From NCBI GenBank assembly GCA_019751945.1, contig JAIEMT010000034.1, positions 1-43,145 on the forward strand: a stretch of DNA of 43,145 nt, given 5' to 3'. How positions within the stretch are numbered: the first letter of the stretch is position 1; every line of letters starts with the position of its first letter. The DNA comes from a bacterium. GTDB taxonomy: Bacteria; Bdellovibrionota; UBA1018. The translations under genes were made by a program, and so were the position numbers. This document shows, one piece after another, positions 7,736 to 16,934 of the stretch. The notes below the pieces were generated by a model, which saw only the letters and a program-made list of their open reading frames with translations, was not told where the DNA came from and searched no databases.

Positions 7736-8737
7736 ATGAATAGAAAAGTCCTCATTACTGGAGCAGACGGTTTTATTGGATCCCACCTGACTGAGGCCCT
7801 CGTCCGCGAGGGATACCCAGTGAAGGCTTTTGTCTTCTACAACTCCTTCAATTCCTGGGGTTGGCTGGATGCGGCCCCCAAAGATGTTCAAAAATCGATT
7901 GAAGTGTTTGCCGGCGATGTTCGGGATCCTCACGGTGTAAAAACCGCGATGCAAGATTGTGACATCGTTCTCCACCTGGCTGCCCTCATTGGCATCCCCT
8001 ACTCTTACCATTCGCCTGACACCTACGTGGATACAAACATCAAAGGAACGCTCAACATCCTGCAAGCAGCGCGAGAGCATGGAGTTTCAAAAGTCATTCA
8101 CACCTCGACGAGTGAGGTTTACGGCACTGCTCTTTCAGTGCCCATTACCGAGGAGCACCCGCTGCAGAGCCAATCGCCTTACTCCGCATCGAAAACTGCG
8201 GCCGATCAGATGGCTCTTTCGTTTTACCGTTCGTTTCAAGTGCCGGTCGCAATTGCCCGCCCTTTCAACACTTACGGTGCGAGACAATCTGCACGCGCAG
8301 TGATCCCGACGATCATTTCTCAAATCGCTTCTGGCGAAAATAAAATCAAACTCGGCTCCATTCATCCCACTCGCGACTTCAATTATATTTCCGATACCGT
8401 GCAAGGCATGATCGCCATGGCGAAGTCAAACGAAGTCGCTGGCGAAGTCGTCAACATTGGCAGCGGTTTTGAAATCAGCATTGGCGACACCGCTAAACTC
8501 ATCGCAGAGATTTTTGGTGCCCGAGTCGAAATCGAGATGGATGAGCAACGCCTCCGTCCGAAAGACAGTGAAGTGGACCGGCTCTGTGCCTCCAACGTCA
8601 AAGCTCAAAAGCTCACGGGTTGGCAGCCCCGATACTCAGGACGTGAGGGGTTGAAAAAGGGGCTTACCGAAACGGTGGCGTGGTTCCGGGATCCCGAGAA
8701 TCTTAAAAAATATAAGGTACACAATTACAATATATGA
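7736..8737 (+). CDS. legB: NAD-dependent 4,6-dehydratase of the legionaminic pathway
   Basis: The 333-residue extended short-chain dehydrogenase removes water from a nucleotide-linked GlcNAc to give the 4-keto-6-deoxy sugar. The Rossmann motif GADGFIGSH is at residues 9-17. The active-site region STSEVYG is at 124-130 and the catalytic YSASK at 149-153. The segment FVFYNSFNSWGWLD near residues 32-45 is characteristic of LegB/WbmF-type dehydratases and differs from PseB, which is also present in this window (36387-37373). In Campylobacter this enzyme uses GDP-GlcNAc, and the PtmE-like gene suggests the same here. It overlaps the aminotransferase gene by 4 nt (ATGA). Confidence 0.88.
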   Translation: MNRKVLITGADGFIGSHLTEALVREGYPVKAFVFYNSFNSWGWLDAAPKDVQKSIEVFAGDVRDPHGVKTAMQDCDIVLHLAALIGIPYSYHSPDTYVDTNIKGTLNILQAAREHGVSKVIHTSTSEVYGTALSVPITEEHPLQSQSPYSASKTAADQMALSFYRSFQVPVAIARPFNTYGARQSARAVIPTIISQIASGENKIKLGSIHPTRDFNYISDTVQGMIAMAKSNEVAGEVVNIGSGFEISIGDTAKLIAEIFGARVEIEMDEQRLRPKDSEVDRLCASNVKAQKLTGWQPRYSGREGLKKGLTETVAWFRDPENLKKYKVHNYNI

Positions 8738-9924
8738 GTGGAGAAGCCTTTAGCGACGCGGTCATCGAAACGCTCCGAGGTATTCTTCCGCCGAGTCAGG
8801 AACCCATTCCTCTCCATCAGCCCAGCTTCAAAGGGAGTGAGTGGACTTATGTGAAGGAGTGCCTCGACACCGGATGGGTCTCCTCCGCTGGAAAGTTCGT
8901 TGATCGATTCGAAAAGGAGCTCTCAGAATATACGACTTCGCCCTTCGCAGTGGCCTGTTGCAATGGAACTGCCGCTTTGCATATTTGTCTATTGCTCAGC
9001 GAAGTGGAACGTGGGGATGAAGTGTTGCTTCCCGCTCTTACTTTTGTCGCAACGGCAAATGCGGTGAGCTACTGTGGAGCTATTCCCCACTTTGTCGACA
9101 GCGAAGAACGCACCTTGGGAGTTGATCCAGAAAAGTTACTGAAGCATTTGAGTGAGATCGCAGAAGTACGAGGTAATGAGTGTTTCAATCGCAAGACGGG
9201 TCGGAGAATCCGTGCGCTAGTAGCGATGCACACTTTTGGTTGCCCGGTGGATCTCGATCCAATCGCCGAGATCTGCCAGCGCTTCAAAATCCATTTGATC
9301 GAAGATGCAGCAGAATCGCTGGGTTCCACTTATAAAGGACGACATACAGGGAATATTGGTCGTGTTTCAGCCTTAAGCTTTAACGGCAACAAAATCATCA
9401 CTACGGGTGGAGGGGGCGCAGTTCTTACGGCCGACAAGAAGCTTGCCGAAAAAGCCAAACACCTCACTACAACGGCGAAGTCACCTCACCCCTATCTCTT
9501 CAACCATGATGAGTTGGGCTATAATTATCGGATGCCCAACATCAACGCAGCACTCGGTTGTGCTCAGCTCGAGCAGATTGATGGATTTCTGGCGGCCAAG
9601 CGACTGCTGGCCTCAAAATACGAAAAGATTTTTTCAGGTCTCCAAGGCCTCAAAGTATTTACCCCGCCAACTTGGGCCAAAAGCAATTTCTGGCTCAACA
9701 CGGTTATTTTGGATCACACCCACACCCAATATCGCGACGAAATTCTGAAGACCGCAAATGCGGCCGAGATTCTGGCACGTCCCGTATGGACGCTCATGCA
9801 TAAACTGCCGATGTTCAAATCGGCACCCAGAATGGATCTTTCGACAGCGGAAAGTCTCGAACTTCGAATTCTGAATTTTCCAAGCAGTCCTTCTCTCGTG
9901 GGCGAGGTGAGCGGAAATGCGTAA
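8734..9924 (+). CDS. legC: PLP-dependent sugar 4-aminotransferase, LegC-like
   Basis: The 396-residue protein of the DegT/DnrJ/EryC1 family adds an amino group at C4 of the 4-keto-6-deoxy sugar made by the dehydratase. Recognisable parts are the N-terminal HQPSFKGSEW, GTAALH (phosphate binding), LPALTFVATANA, a HLIEDAAESLG strand, and the PLP lysine Lys220 within SFNGNKIITTGGGG. Asn just before this lysine is characteristic of LegC rather than PseC, which has a His at that region. The gene is translationally coupled to the genes on both sides. The product would be a 4-amino-4,6-dideoxy-GlcNAc nucleotide, the substrate for N-acylation. Confidence 0.87.
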   Translation: MSGEAFSDAVIETLRGILPPSQEPIPLHQPSFKGSEWTYVKECLDTGWVSSAGKFVDRFEKELSEYTTSPFAVACCNGTAALHICLLLSEVERGDEVLLPALTFVATANAVSYCGAIPHFVDSEERTLGVDPEKLLKHLSEIAEVRGNECFNRKTGRRIRALVAMHTFGCPVDLDPIAEICQRFKIHLIEDAAESLGSTYKGRHTGNIGRVSALSFNGNKIITTGGGGAVLTADKKLAEKAKHLTTTAKSPHPYLFNHDELGYNYRMPNINAALGCAQLEQIDGFLAAKRLLASKYEKIFSGLQGLKVFTPPTWAKSNFWLNTVILDHTHTQYRDEILKTANAAEILARPVWTLMHKLPMFKSAPRMDLSTAESLELRILNFPSSPSLVGEVSGNA

Positions 9925-11089
9925 AATTTGTGTCGTCACCGGTACACGTGCTGAGTATGGATTGCTGCTTTGCCTGCTGAAAGAAATCAAAAGTGACTCT
10001 GAGCTCCAGTTACAAATCGTTGCTACAGGGATGCACTTAGCAGCACGCTTTGGAGAGACTTATAAAGTCATCGAAAGCGATGGGTATCAAATCGACGAAC
10101 GCGTTCCGATGGACTTGAGCGATGATTCCACAATCGGAGTAACTCAAGCCCTCGGCCAAGCAACGCAGGGTTTTGCAAAGGCCTTCGATCGCCTGAAACC
10201 CGACGTCATCGTTGTACTCGGCGATCGTTACGAAATTTTGGCGGCGGCTCAGGCTGCAATGATCGCCCGCATTCCCCTCGCACACATTCATGGAGGTGAA
10301 GCCACCGAAGGTCTCATCGATGAAGCCATCCGACATTCTGTTACAAAGATGTCGCATTTTCACTTCGTGGCTGCCGAACCCTATCGCCATCGAGTCATCC
10401 AGCTCGGTGAAGATCCGAAACACGTCTTCAACTTCGGAGCACCAGGTCTCGACAACATCGCCCAGATGAAACTTCTCGAACGGAAGGAGTTTGAATCTTC
10501 AATCGAGTTTGAACTGGGTAAGAAAAACTTCCTAGTGACTTACCACCCCGTCACCTTAAACAAAGCGAGTGCTTCGGAACCTATGCACGAACTGCTCGCG
10601 GCGTTAGATACCTTTGCTGACGCGCGTATCATTTTCACCAAACCCAATTCGGATACTGACGGAAAAATTATTGCAGATTTGATTGATGACTACGTCAAGA
10701 AATCCAAAGGCCGCGCCATTGCCCACACCTCCCTAGGACAGCTTCGCTACTTAAGCGCCATTCGTCACTCCGATGTTGTTATCGGAAACTCATCCAGTGG
10801 CTTGATCGAAGCACCCGCTTTAAAAAAACCCACAGTAAATATTGGGGACCGCCAGCGCGGTAGACTGGTTGCAAGCTCCGTCGTTTCATGTGGAGAAACA
10901 AAGGCAGAGATCGTTCAAGCGATCGAACAAAGCCTATCCCCCTCGTTTCAGAGCAAATTGGCGAAGGTGGATTCTCCCTACGGTAGCGGAAACGCCTCCC
11001 GGCGCATTAAGGAGCAGCTGAAATCAGTTTCTCTCGACGGCGTGCTCATGAAAAAGTTTTTTGACCTCAAGCAGGAGATCTCCCCATGA
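9917..11089 (+). CDS. legG: Hydrolysing nucleotide-sugar 2-epimerase, NeuC/LegG-like
   Basis: The 390-residue GT-B-fold enzyme releases the nucleotide and inverts C2, giving the 6-deoxy-mannosamine derivative used by the synthase. Visible motifs are VTGTRAEYGLL at the N-terminus, VVLGDRYE, the HIHGGEATEG loop, FVAAEPYRHRV and GNSSSGLIEAP. The C-terminal region has the SPYGSGNAS motif characteristic of UDP-GlcNAc 2-epimerases. The start at 9917 is supported by GAGGTGA 6 nt upstream, inside the end of the aminotransferase gene. It overlaps the following formyltransferase by 4 nt. Confidence 0.88.
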   Translation: MRKICVVTGTRAEYGLLLCLLKEIKSDSELQLQIVATGMHLAARFGETYKVIESDGYQIDERVPMDLSDDSTIGVTQALGQATQGFAKAFDRLKPDVIVVLGDRYEILAAAQAAMIARIPLAHIHGGEATEGLIDEAIRHSVTKMSHFHFVAAEPYRHRVIQLGEDPKHVFNFGAPGLDNIAQMKLLERKEFESSIEFELGKKNFLVTYHPVTLNKASASEPMHELLAALDTFADARIIFTKPNSDTDGKIIADLIDDYVKKSKGRAIAHTSLGQLRYLSAIRHSDVVIGNSSSGLIEAPALKKPTVNIGDRQRGRLVASSVVSCGETKAEIVQAIEQSLSPSFQSKLAKVDSPYGSGNASRRIKEQLKSVSLDGVLMKKFFDLKQEISP

Positions 11090-11970
11090 AAATCATCTTC
11101 ATGGGATGTGTAGAGTTCAGCCGGGCGGCCCTCGAACATTTATTGACACTCAAACAGGCCGAGGTGGTCGGAGTAGTGACTCGCCGGCAATCGGAATTCA
11201 ACGCAGATTTTGCTTCGCTAGAACCGATAGCCCGCTCAAAAGGAATCGATGTATTTTTTGCTGACGAGGCCGACCCCAGCATCCTGGCAGACTGGTTGCG
11301 ATCCAAGAACCCTGATGTGATGTACTGTTTCGGCTGGTCGTACTTGTTAAAATCCGACATTCTTTCAATCCCCCGACTGGGCGTAGTCGGGTACCATCCC
11401 GCCGAACTTCCCGCGAATCGCGGACGTCATCCGATTATTTGGGCCTTAGCTCTGGGTCTTCCTCAGACAGCTTCTACCTTCTTCTTTATGGATTCCGGTG
11501 CGGACTCGGGGGATCTCCTAAGCCAAAAGAAGGTGACTATCTTGGAAAACGATGATGCCGCTACTCTCTACAAAAAGCTGATCACCGTTGCCCAAACTCA
11601 GATCACTGAATTTACTGCCCAGCTTTCTCAGGGTGATTATCCCCGCATTCCTCAGGACAACTCCCAAGCGACGAGTTGGCGAAAACGAAGCAAGGCAGAT
11701 GGCCAGATTGATTGGCGAATGCCAGCCCGTTCGGTGCGTAATCTCGTGCGTGCTCTCACACGACCTTATCCTGGAGCCCACTGTGTCAGTCTAGGGGCCG
11801 AGGTCAAAGTTTGGCGTGCCGAGCTTGAACCCAAGGCCCCGTCGAATGCCGAACCCGGCAAGGTTTTGAAAGTGGATGGCCGAGAAATCGTGGTAATGTG
11901 CGGAGAAAATGCAGTTCGGTTAGTCGAACATGATTTTGTAAATCTTCCCCAAGAAGGAGCTTATCTGTGA
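11086..11970 (+). CDS. Sugar N-formyltransferase (first of two)
   Basis: The 294-residue protein belongs to the 10-formyl-tetrahydrofolate-dependent formyltransferase family and has a C-terminal FMT-like OB domain (KRSKADGQIDW onwards). The active-site loop reads GYHPAELPANRG with His104, and Asp140 lies in DSGADSGDLL. In ArnA-type enzymes the catalytic trio is Asn102-His104-Asp140; here the Asn position is Gly102. The gene sits inside the legionaminic operon where an N-acetyltransferase (LegH) would be expected. It probably formylates the C4 amine, which becomes N7 of the nonulosonic acid. CAGGAG lies 9 nt upstream of the start. An acceptor other than the nucleotide sugar is possible. Confidence 0.8.
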   Translation: MKIIFMGCVEFSRAALEHLLTLKQAEVVGVVTRRQSEFNADFASLEPIARSKGIDVFFADEADPSILADWLRSKNPDVMYCFGWSYLLKSDILSIPRLGVVGYHPAELPANRGRHPIIWALALGLPQTASTFFFMDSGADSGDLLSQKKVTILENDDAATLYKKLITVAQTQITEFTAQLSQGDYPRIPQDNSQATSWRKRSKADGQIDWRMPARSVRNLVRALTRPYPGAHCVSLGAEVKVWRAELEPKAPSNAEPGKVLKVDGREIVVMCGENAVRLVEHDFVNLPQEGAYL

Positions 11971-12635
11971 GACGTATTCTCGTTGTGGCACCACACGCCG
12001 ATGATGAATCGCTGGGATGCGGCGGAACCTTGCTCCGTCACAAAGCGGATGGGGACGAGACTCACTGGCTTCTGCTCACGCAAGGAGATGGCTTACCCGG
12101 CATGACTCCGGAACGCTTGAATCGCCGAAAAGCGGAGATCAAGGAAGTGAGTAAAGCGTTTGGATTTTCTCAAGTACACGAAGCAGGATTACCGGCCACT
12201 CAACTCGATGCCCTACCCCTGTCAGAACTAGTCGGTACGATTTCAAATATCATTAAGAAGGTAGAGCCGCATACGATTTACCTTCCTCATGAATCCGACG
12301 TGCACTCGGATCATCGCGTAGCGTTTGAAGCGACTGCAGCTTGCACAAAATGGTTTCGCTATCCTTCGGTCAAACGCGTGCTCGCTTATGAAACTCTCTC
12401 AGAGACTGATTTCGGACTGAGCACGACTGCTCAAGCGTTTCAGCCGAACACCTTCGTCGATATTTCATCGTACCTCGAACGTAAAATTAAAATCCTGCAG
12501 CTCTACCAAGGAGAACTCGGGGAGTTTCCATTTCCGCGATCGGAGGAAACCGTTCGCGCGTTAGCCACACTCCGGGGAGCTGCGGCCGGTGTCCTAGCAG
12601 CCGAAAGCTTTGTTCTGCTCAAGGACATTCTGTGA
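11967..12635 (+). CDS. PIG-L/LmbE family N-deacetylase (first of two)
   Basis: The 222-residue zinc-dependent deacetylase shows PHADDE (His10, Asp12, Asp13) and HSDH (His113, His116), the metal-binding set of the family. PIG-L enzymes remove N-acetyl groups from GlcNAc-type sugars. The GTG start is supported by AAGAAGGAG 7 nt upstream and makes a 4-nt overlap with the formyltransferase. The pairing suggests that one N-acetyl group of the intermediate is removed and replaced by formyl, but which position, and whether on the nucleotide sugar or later, cannot be told. The same gene pair recurs at 20760-22142. Confidence 0.83.
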   Translation: MRRILVVAPHADDESLGCGGTLLRHKADGDETHWLLLTQGDGLPGMTPERLNRRKAEIKEVSKAFGFSQVHEAGLPATQLDALPLSELVGTISNIIKKVEPHTIYLPHESDVHSDHRVAFEATAACTKWFRYPSVKRVLAYETLSETDFGLSTTAQAFQPNTFVDISSYLERKIKILQLYQGELGEFPFPRSEETVRALATLRGAAAGVLAAESFVLLKDIL

Positions 12636-13711
12636 AGAAAAACGTTTTTGTCATCGCTGAAGCTGGCGTCAACCATAACGGCTCAGTCCAGATGGCACTC
12701 GAGCTGGTAGATGCAGCTGCAGACGCACAGGCCGACGCCGTTAAGTTTCAAACTTTTCAGGCAAACAAACTCGTGGTGCGTAAAGCTCCGAAGTCCAACT
12801 ATCAGTTAGCAACTACTGACTCGGCAGAATCCCAGTTTGAAATGCTAAAGAAACTTGAGCTCAGCAATGAAGCTCATCACAAAATTCAGGCGCACTGCAA
12901 TTCCCGAAAAATTGAATTCATGTCGACGCCTTTCGATCATGACGGCATCGACTTCCTCGTAGATGAGATGAAAGTTTCTCGTTTAAAACTTCCTTCGGGC
13001 GAAATCACAAATGCTCCCTATCTTTTAAAGGCTGCACGTACGGGCAAGCCCATCATCCTTTCCACTGGAATGAGTCATCTAGCTGAGGTCGAGGAAGCTT
13101 TGGCGATTTTGGCTTTTGGATATTTCAATGCAACGGATCAACCGACTGCAGAAAAAATTCGATCGACGTGGAAGTCAGATCAAGCTGTAGCTCTATTGCG
13201 CAAGAACGTCACCCTTCTCCAATGCACGACCGAATACCCGGCGGCATTTAGCGACGTCAACCTCCGTGCCATGGAAACTCTTCGACAGGAATTTAAAGTT
13301 AACGTGGGTATTTCTGATCACACCCCCGGAATAAATATCCCCATTGCCGCGACTGCACTGGGTGCCATAGTGGTTGAAAAGCACTTCACCCTGGATCGCA
13401 AACTTCCTGGCCCGGATCACCAGGCGTCTCTGGAGCCAGCCGAGCTAAAAGCCATGATTCAAGGAATACGGCAGGTAGAAGCCGCCCTAGGTAACGGCGT
13501 GAAAGCTCCAGCAGCTACCGAGGTGAAAAATTTAGAGGTGGTAAGAAAAAGTCTGGTCGCTCTAAAGCCCGTGAAAAGAGGCGAGATTTTTACTGAAGAG
13601 AACCTGGGAGTAAAACGTCCAGGAACAGGAATTTCTCCCATTCGCTTCTGGGAATATCTGGGACAAAGGGTGACGCGCGACTTTGACGCAGACCAGCTCA
13701 TCGAAGAATAA
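12632..13711 (+). CDS. legI: Nonulosonic acid synthase, legionaminate synthase-like
   Basis: The 359-residue NeuB-family enzyme condenses phosphoenolpyruvate with a 6-deoxy-mannosamine derivative to form the nine-carbon acid. It has the AEAGVNHNG motif at residues 9-17, DAVKFQTF, MSTPFDHDG, KLPSGEI, STGM, and VEKHFTLDR with GPDHQASL. A C-terminal SAF (antifreeze-like) domain starts near residue 300. Length and motifs match LegI/NeuB rather than PseI, which is also present here (33465-34517). Its GTG start overlaps the deacetylase stop by 4 nt. It ends the core pathway block, and a hairpin lies immediately after the stop. Confidence 0.88.
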   Translation: MKKNVFVIAEAGVNHNGSVQMALELVDAAADAQADAVKFQTFQANKLVVRKAPKSNYQLATTDSAESQFEMLKKLELSNEAHHKIQAHCNSRKIEFMSTPFDHDGIDFLVDEMKVSRLKLPSGEITNAPYLLKAARTGKPIILSTGMSHLAEVEEALAILAFGYFNATDQPTAEKIRSTWKSDQAVALLRKNVTLLQCTTEYPAAFSDVNLRAMETLRQEFKVNVGISDHTPGINIPIAATALGAIVVEKHFTLDRKLPGPDHQASLEPAELKAMIQGIRQVEAALGNGVKAPAATEVKNLEVVRKSLVALKPVKRGEIFTEENLGVKRPGTGISPIRFWEYLGQRVTRDFDADQLIEE

Positions 13712-13728
13712 GGCCTTCAAAAAGGCCT
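13711..13728. repeat. 7-bp hairpin after the synthase stop codon
   Basis: The inverted repeat AGGCCTT-CAAA-AAGGCCT begins at the last base of the stop codon. No T-run follows, so it is not a standard intrinsic terminator. It may mark an mRNA end or processing site between pathway genes and the transferase block, or a regulator site for the weak -10 (TATTAT, 13735-13740) just downstream. Confidence 0.5.
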
Positions 13729-13750
13729 GAAATGTATTATAACCGTAGCC

Positions 13751-15223
13751 ATGAGAATGCTCAAAAATTTACTAAAAATTCCAGGTAGATATCTCTTTCG
13801 AAAGATCTACAACCCGCCTCATTATACTGGTCTTAAATTCTTATCCAAGTTTGGCTTCGACATTTATGTGCTCAGTCCATTTTGGTTTTTTATACAGAAC
13901 CGTAAACGCTTTATTCCTTATCTCAAACTTAGGATGCAGGGTTTTAATCCCAAGGTTGTTTTCGTCACTGTAGAAGGCGATCGGCGCTTTCAGCACCTTC
14001 TCAGGGTTGCAGAAAAAAATTCTCATGAAGTCTCTTATTTTGAACTCCCCATCCAATGCTTCCATATTGAAAATGTTATCTTCGATCCATTCAATTATGA
14101 ATATGCCAAACGACTAGGAATGAAACATCGATACGTCAATAACTTCGAACGCTATTTTCATCCCGACAATGAAGAAAATCGAAATATCTACCGAAAGCGA
14201 GTTCGACTAACCTTTCGTATTATCAGTACCTTAATCCATCCAGACCTAGTGATTTCTGGAAGCTCTTTTGATTCTTATGTGGTCGAACTTATTGTTGTAG
14301 CTCGCGAGATGGGCGTGAAGTGGGCCACCTGTGAGCGGGAAGGGACGCATAGCATTGGAACTGCCGTGGGCTGCGGCCAGATCTGGAAGCAGTATCGCGC
14401 TGCTGAAGTGGACTATGTTTTTACAGCGAATGATCTCCACCAGCAGGCTTATGAAATTGCTGCTGAAACCAGTCGAACTCTTAAAAAAATCCAAATCGTC
14501 GGTGAACTTCGTTCCGACATGTGGCACCCGAATTTCTATAAGTTTAACGATCTCCGGTATCAAGAGTGGAACAAGTTTAAGAAAAAGATCCTCTTCTTAA
14601 CGTTCGGTGAGAAAAATTACATTGAGCCCATGGTGTTTCCCAACATCAAGAGTGACTGGCTACCGCTCCTTCGCTCCTGTGAAAAAGAGTTTCTAGATTT
14701 CGCAAAAGAGAATCCCGATATTTTACTCTTTTACAAAATGGGACACGTTCAGGATTTTCATCGAGAATTTATTGATGAAACAGTTCGCCTTGGACTAAAA
14801 AACATCGTCGCTCTAGATCGCCAATTTCCATGCGAAGAGCTGATCCATTATTGCGATCTCATCTTTGGTTTCCAAAGCACAGCGACCATCGAAGCCATGT
14901 TCACCGACAAACCCCTCTTCTACCTCTATTGGAACATTGGTGCTGACGTGAACCCCGACTACGACATTATGCCCCTTCATAAAAGTGGGGCTGTTGAAGT
15001 TCTAGATTCTCCTGAGCGCATGACGAGTTTGTTGAAACTTTGGAATGAAGGCCATTACACCGTGCCCCCTGAACAAATCGCCGGCAGAAAAACCTGTCGC
15101 GAATACTATTTTGTACAGCCGGACGGACACGTCGCCGAACGTTTTTTAGAAGTAGTCAAAGAAGTTGTGGGAGCACCAGAACCCTTGAGACAGTCCATCC
15201 TAAGCGAGGTTGCCACTAAATGA
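13751..15223 (+). CDS. GT-B-like glycosyltransferase candidate
   Basis: The 490-residue soluble protein lacks a clear family signature. Its organisation resembles a two-lobed GT-B transferase. The N-terminal half includes VVFVTVEGDRRF and HPDLVISGSSFDS. The C-terminal half has ILFLTFGEKNY, LLFYKMGH, and DLIFGFQSTATIEAMFTDKPL, which is like the nucleotide-binding end of capsule or sialyltransferase-type and CDP-glycerol transferases. It is immediately downstream of the complete CMP-nonulosonate pathway, so a nonulosonic acid transferase is the natural guess. No ribosome binding site is seen, but TATTAT ends 10 nt upstream of the ATG. The start of the next gene overlaps its stop by 4 nt. Confidence 0.6.
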   Translation: MRMLKNLLKIPGRYLFRKIYNPPHYTGLKFLSKFGFDIYVLSPFWFFIQNRKRFIPYLKLRMQGFNPKVVFVTVEGDRRFQHLLRVAEKNSHEVSYFELPIQCFHIENVIFDPFNYEYAKRLGMKHRYVNNFERYFHPDNEENRNIYRKRVRLTFRIISTLIHPDLVISGSSFDSYVVELIVVAREMGVKWATCEREGTHSIGTAVGCGQIWKQYRAAEVDYVFTANDLHQQAYEIAAETSRTLKKIQIVGELRSDMWHPNFYKFNDLRYQEWNKFKKKILFLTFGEKNYIEPMVFPNIKSDWLPLLRSCEKEFLDFAKENPDILLFYKMGHVQDFHREFIDETVRLGLKNIVALDRQFPCEELIHYCDLIFGFQSTATIEAMFTDKPLFYLYWNIGADVNPDYDIMPLHKSGAVEVLDSPERMTSLLKLWNEGHYTVPPEQIAGRKTCREYYFVQPDGHVAERFLEVVKEVVGAPEPLRQSILSEVATK

Positions 15224-16110
15224 GCAAACAACCGGAACTTTTCTCCCCTTTATTAGGACGCTTCTGCCCCATTGCTCTAATGGATTCCTTTAGTCTGAAG
15301 TTTCACATGACTTCATTTAATCGAACCGCCGGGGATTATATTGCTGTTGCTTCCATTTACTACTCTGGCAAACGAATGAACGCTGCTCCAATTCCCGTCG
15401 GCACCATCAAACCAGGGGAGATGCTTGCCGTTCATCAAGAAGATGTGTTTAAAAAGGCGGGACTTCAGGATCAGCCCAATGGCCAAACGAGAATGGTCAT
15501 TATCCACATGGTCCCGAAGGACTATGTGGATAGTACGAAGGCGTATGATGCGCCTTTAAGCATGCCCCTTAATGCCCTCTTTGCTCAGCAAAAAGGGAGC
15601 GATTGTTTCGTAGACTATCTAGACTCAACAGGCGTTCCAGCGATGGCGGTGGGATACCAGGGACCGCTCATCAACCGTGTGAGGCAAAATGCGGCTGAAC
15701 CGAACAGCTGCCTATTTCAAGGCGCTAAGTGCATTGTCAGCAAGCACCACCGATCGTATGTCCTAAACTATAATTTTGCTCCTTATCTCGATTACACTGA
15801 CGCGGCCCGAGCGGTCATTTCCGTTTATGATGAGAAAGGAAATCTTGTTTCAAAGAGTTCTGAAACCGTTCCTGCTTTTGATTTTCGACTCATCGAAATC
15901 GGAGCTGGATTGAATCAAACCGAAACTCCCTCATTTTTAAACATCATTGGAACCGCGTTGGATGTGGGGTTGCTCCCATTTTCAATCGTAGAAAATACGA
16001 AGAACAAAACTTATTTTATTGAACACGGTGTGGTGCCCACTCGCTACATTATTGGAGTGTCTCCAAAGCAACGCTACTCCGCAGTTCAATTCATCCAGGA
16101 CTCCCTATGA
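15220..16110 (+). CDS. Unknown protein, probably beta-rich, related to the next gene
   Basis: I do not recognise this 296-residue protein. It has no signal peptide or membrane segment, and looks rich in alternating hydrophobic strands. Residues 182-231 (LNYNFAPYL ... RLIEIGAGL) align by eye with residues 45-95 of the next gene's product: LN, P-x-L, an acidic position, a strand, a (D/S)-x-x-G-x-L turn, a polar stretch and a final I-x-x-x-x-(A/G)-L. This suggests a shared beta-sandwich-like domain. The gene is translationally coupled (ATGA) to the GT-like gene before it and to its relative after it. It may be an accessory or scaffold protein, or an enzyme acting on the glycan, and could work as a pair with its neighbour. 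Confidence 0.65.
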   Translation: MSKQPELFSPLLGRFCPIALMDSFSLKFHMTSFNRTAGDYIAVASIYYSGKRMNAAPIPVGTIKPGEMLAVHQEDVFKKAGLQDQPNGQTRMVIIHMVPKDYVDSTKAYDAPLSMPLNALFAQQKGSDCFVDYLDSTGVPAMAVGYQGPLINRVRQNAAEPNSCLFQGAKCIVSKHHRSYVLNYNFAPYLDYTDAARAVISVYDEKGNLVSKSSETVPAFDFRLIEIGAGLNQTETPSFLNIIGTALDVGLLPFSIVENTKNKTYFIEHGVVPTRYIIGVSPKQRYSAVQFIQDSL

Positions 16111-16934
16111 ACATGAACACCGCCAGACAGTTTATTGATCGCGTTGGATATAAGTACTTGGATTTCACCAATCAAATTCGAGTTGTTGGATACACGAATG
16201 CTTATGTTCGCACCGAGGGCGTAAAAACTCGAATCCATTTGAACAACATTATCAGCCCGTTTTTGCCGCAATATGATGACCCGGTGGATTTCAAAATTCA
16301 GTTCTTCTCTCAAGACGGTGTCCTACTTAAAATTCTCCATCGGACTTTGGAACGCCATGGTTGCAGCTTCATAGACGTCGATGAAGCCCTCAGTGGAATC
16401 GAATCCCCATTTGGAATGGTCGTCGTCAACGCAGAACTGTCCAAGGCAATCCGATCTCGGCTGACAGCCAATAAACTTCGTATGGTTTCGTCCCACTATT
16501 TTGTAACTTGGGAAACTCAAGAGGGCGGTATCAATTGCAGTCACTGTATTGAATCCTACAATGGCTCTTATTTCGGAATCCCCGGATTCATGAAGGGTTG
16601 GATTAAACCGAACCGTCCCATTCAAAACTGGATCAGTAATTCGGGAATCATGCCTCATGGTCTCGAAAAAATGCGTTTATATTTCACGAATCCTGGGAAA
16701 AAAACTATCCTATCTGACGTTGAAATAAGACAGAATGCTCAGATCTTGCATAAAGAACAGTTGCACCTAAAGCCTTACGGGACTGGACTGCTCTCAATTG
16801 CCCCTCCCCAGTTGAAATCCTTCGACCCCAAGGGGGCGAGCCTTGTGATCAAAGTAGATGCACTCACCGGAAATGCGAAACCGTACGCATTTTTGAAATA
16901 CAAAGGTCGGGGTTACTTGGCGCACCATGCCTGA
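16107..16934 (+). CDS. Unknown protein, related to the preceding gene
   Basis: The 275-residue protein has no recognised family. It is cytoplasmic by appearance and made of probable beta strands. Its residues 45-95 resemble part of the preceding protein. A Cys-x-x-Cys-like feature (CSHCIES) and an adjacent His-rich patch (SSHYFVTWE) could bind metal, though this is uncertain. A second possible copy of the strand-turn pattern lies near residues 190-240 (MRLYFTNPGKK ... LLSIAPPQL). It overlaps its upstream neighbour by 4 nt (ATGA) and the polysaccharide-deacetylase-like gene by 8 nt, so all three are probably made together. Function is unknown. Confidence 0.65.
   Translation: MNMNTARQFIDRVGYKYLDFTNQIRVVGYTNAYVRTEGVKTRIHLNNIISPFLPQYDDPVDFKIQFFSQDGVLLKILHRTLERHGCSFIDVDEALSGIESPFGMVVVNAELSKAIRSRLTANKLRMVSSHYFVTWETQEGGINCSHCIESYNGSYFGIPGFMKGWIKPNRPIQNWISNSGIMPHGLEKMRLYFTNPGKKTILSDVEIRQNAQILHKEQLHLKPYGTGLLSIAPPQLKSFDPKGASLVIKVDALTGNAKPYAFLKYKGRGYLAHHA

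Noticed and set aside
7403..8080. 225-codon minus-strand open frame
   Set aside because: It is antisense to LegF and LegB homologues with full motifs and has no recognisable domain.
13711..13728. Intrinsic terminator after LegI
   Set aside because: The hairpin has no following T-run on either strand, so I list it as a repeat only.
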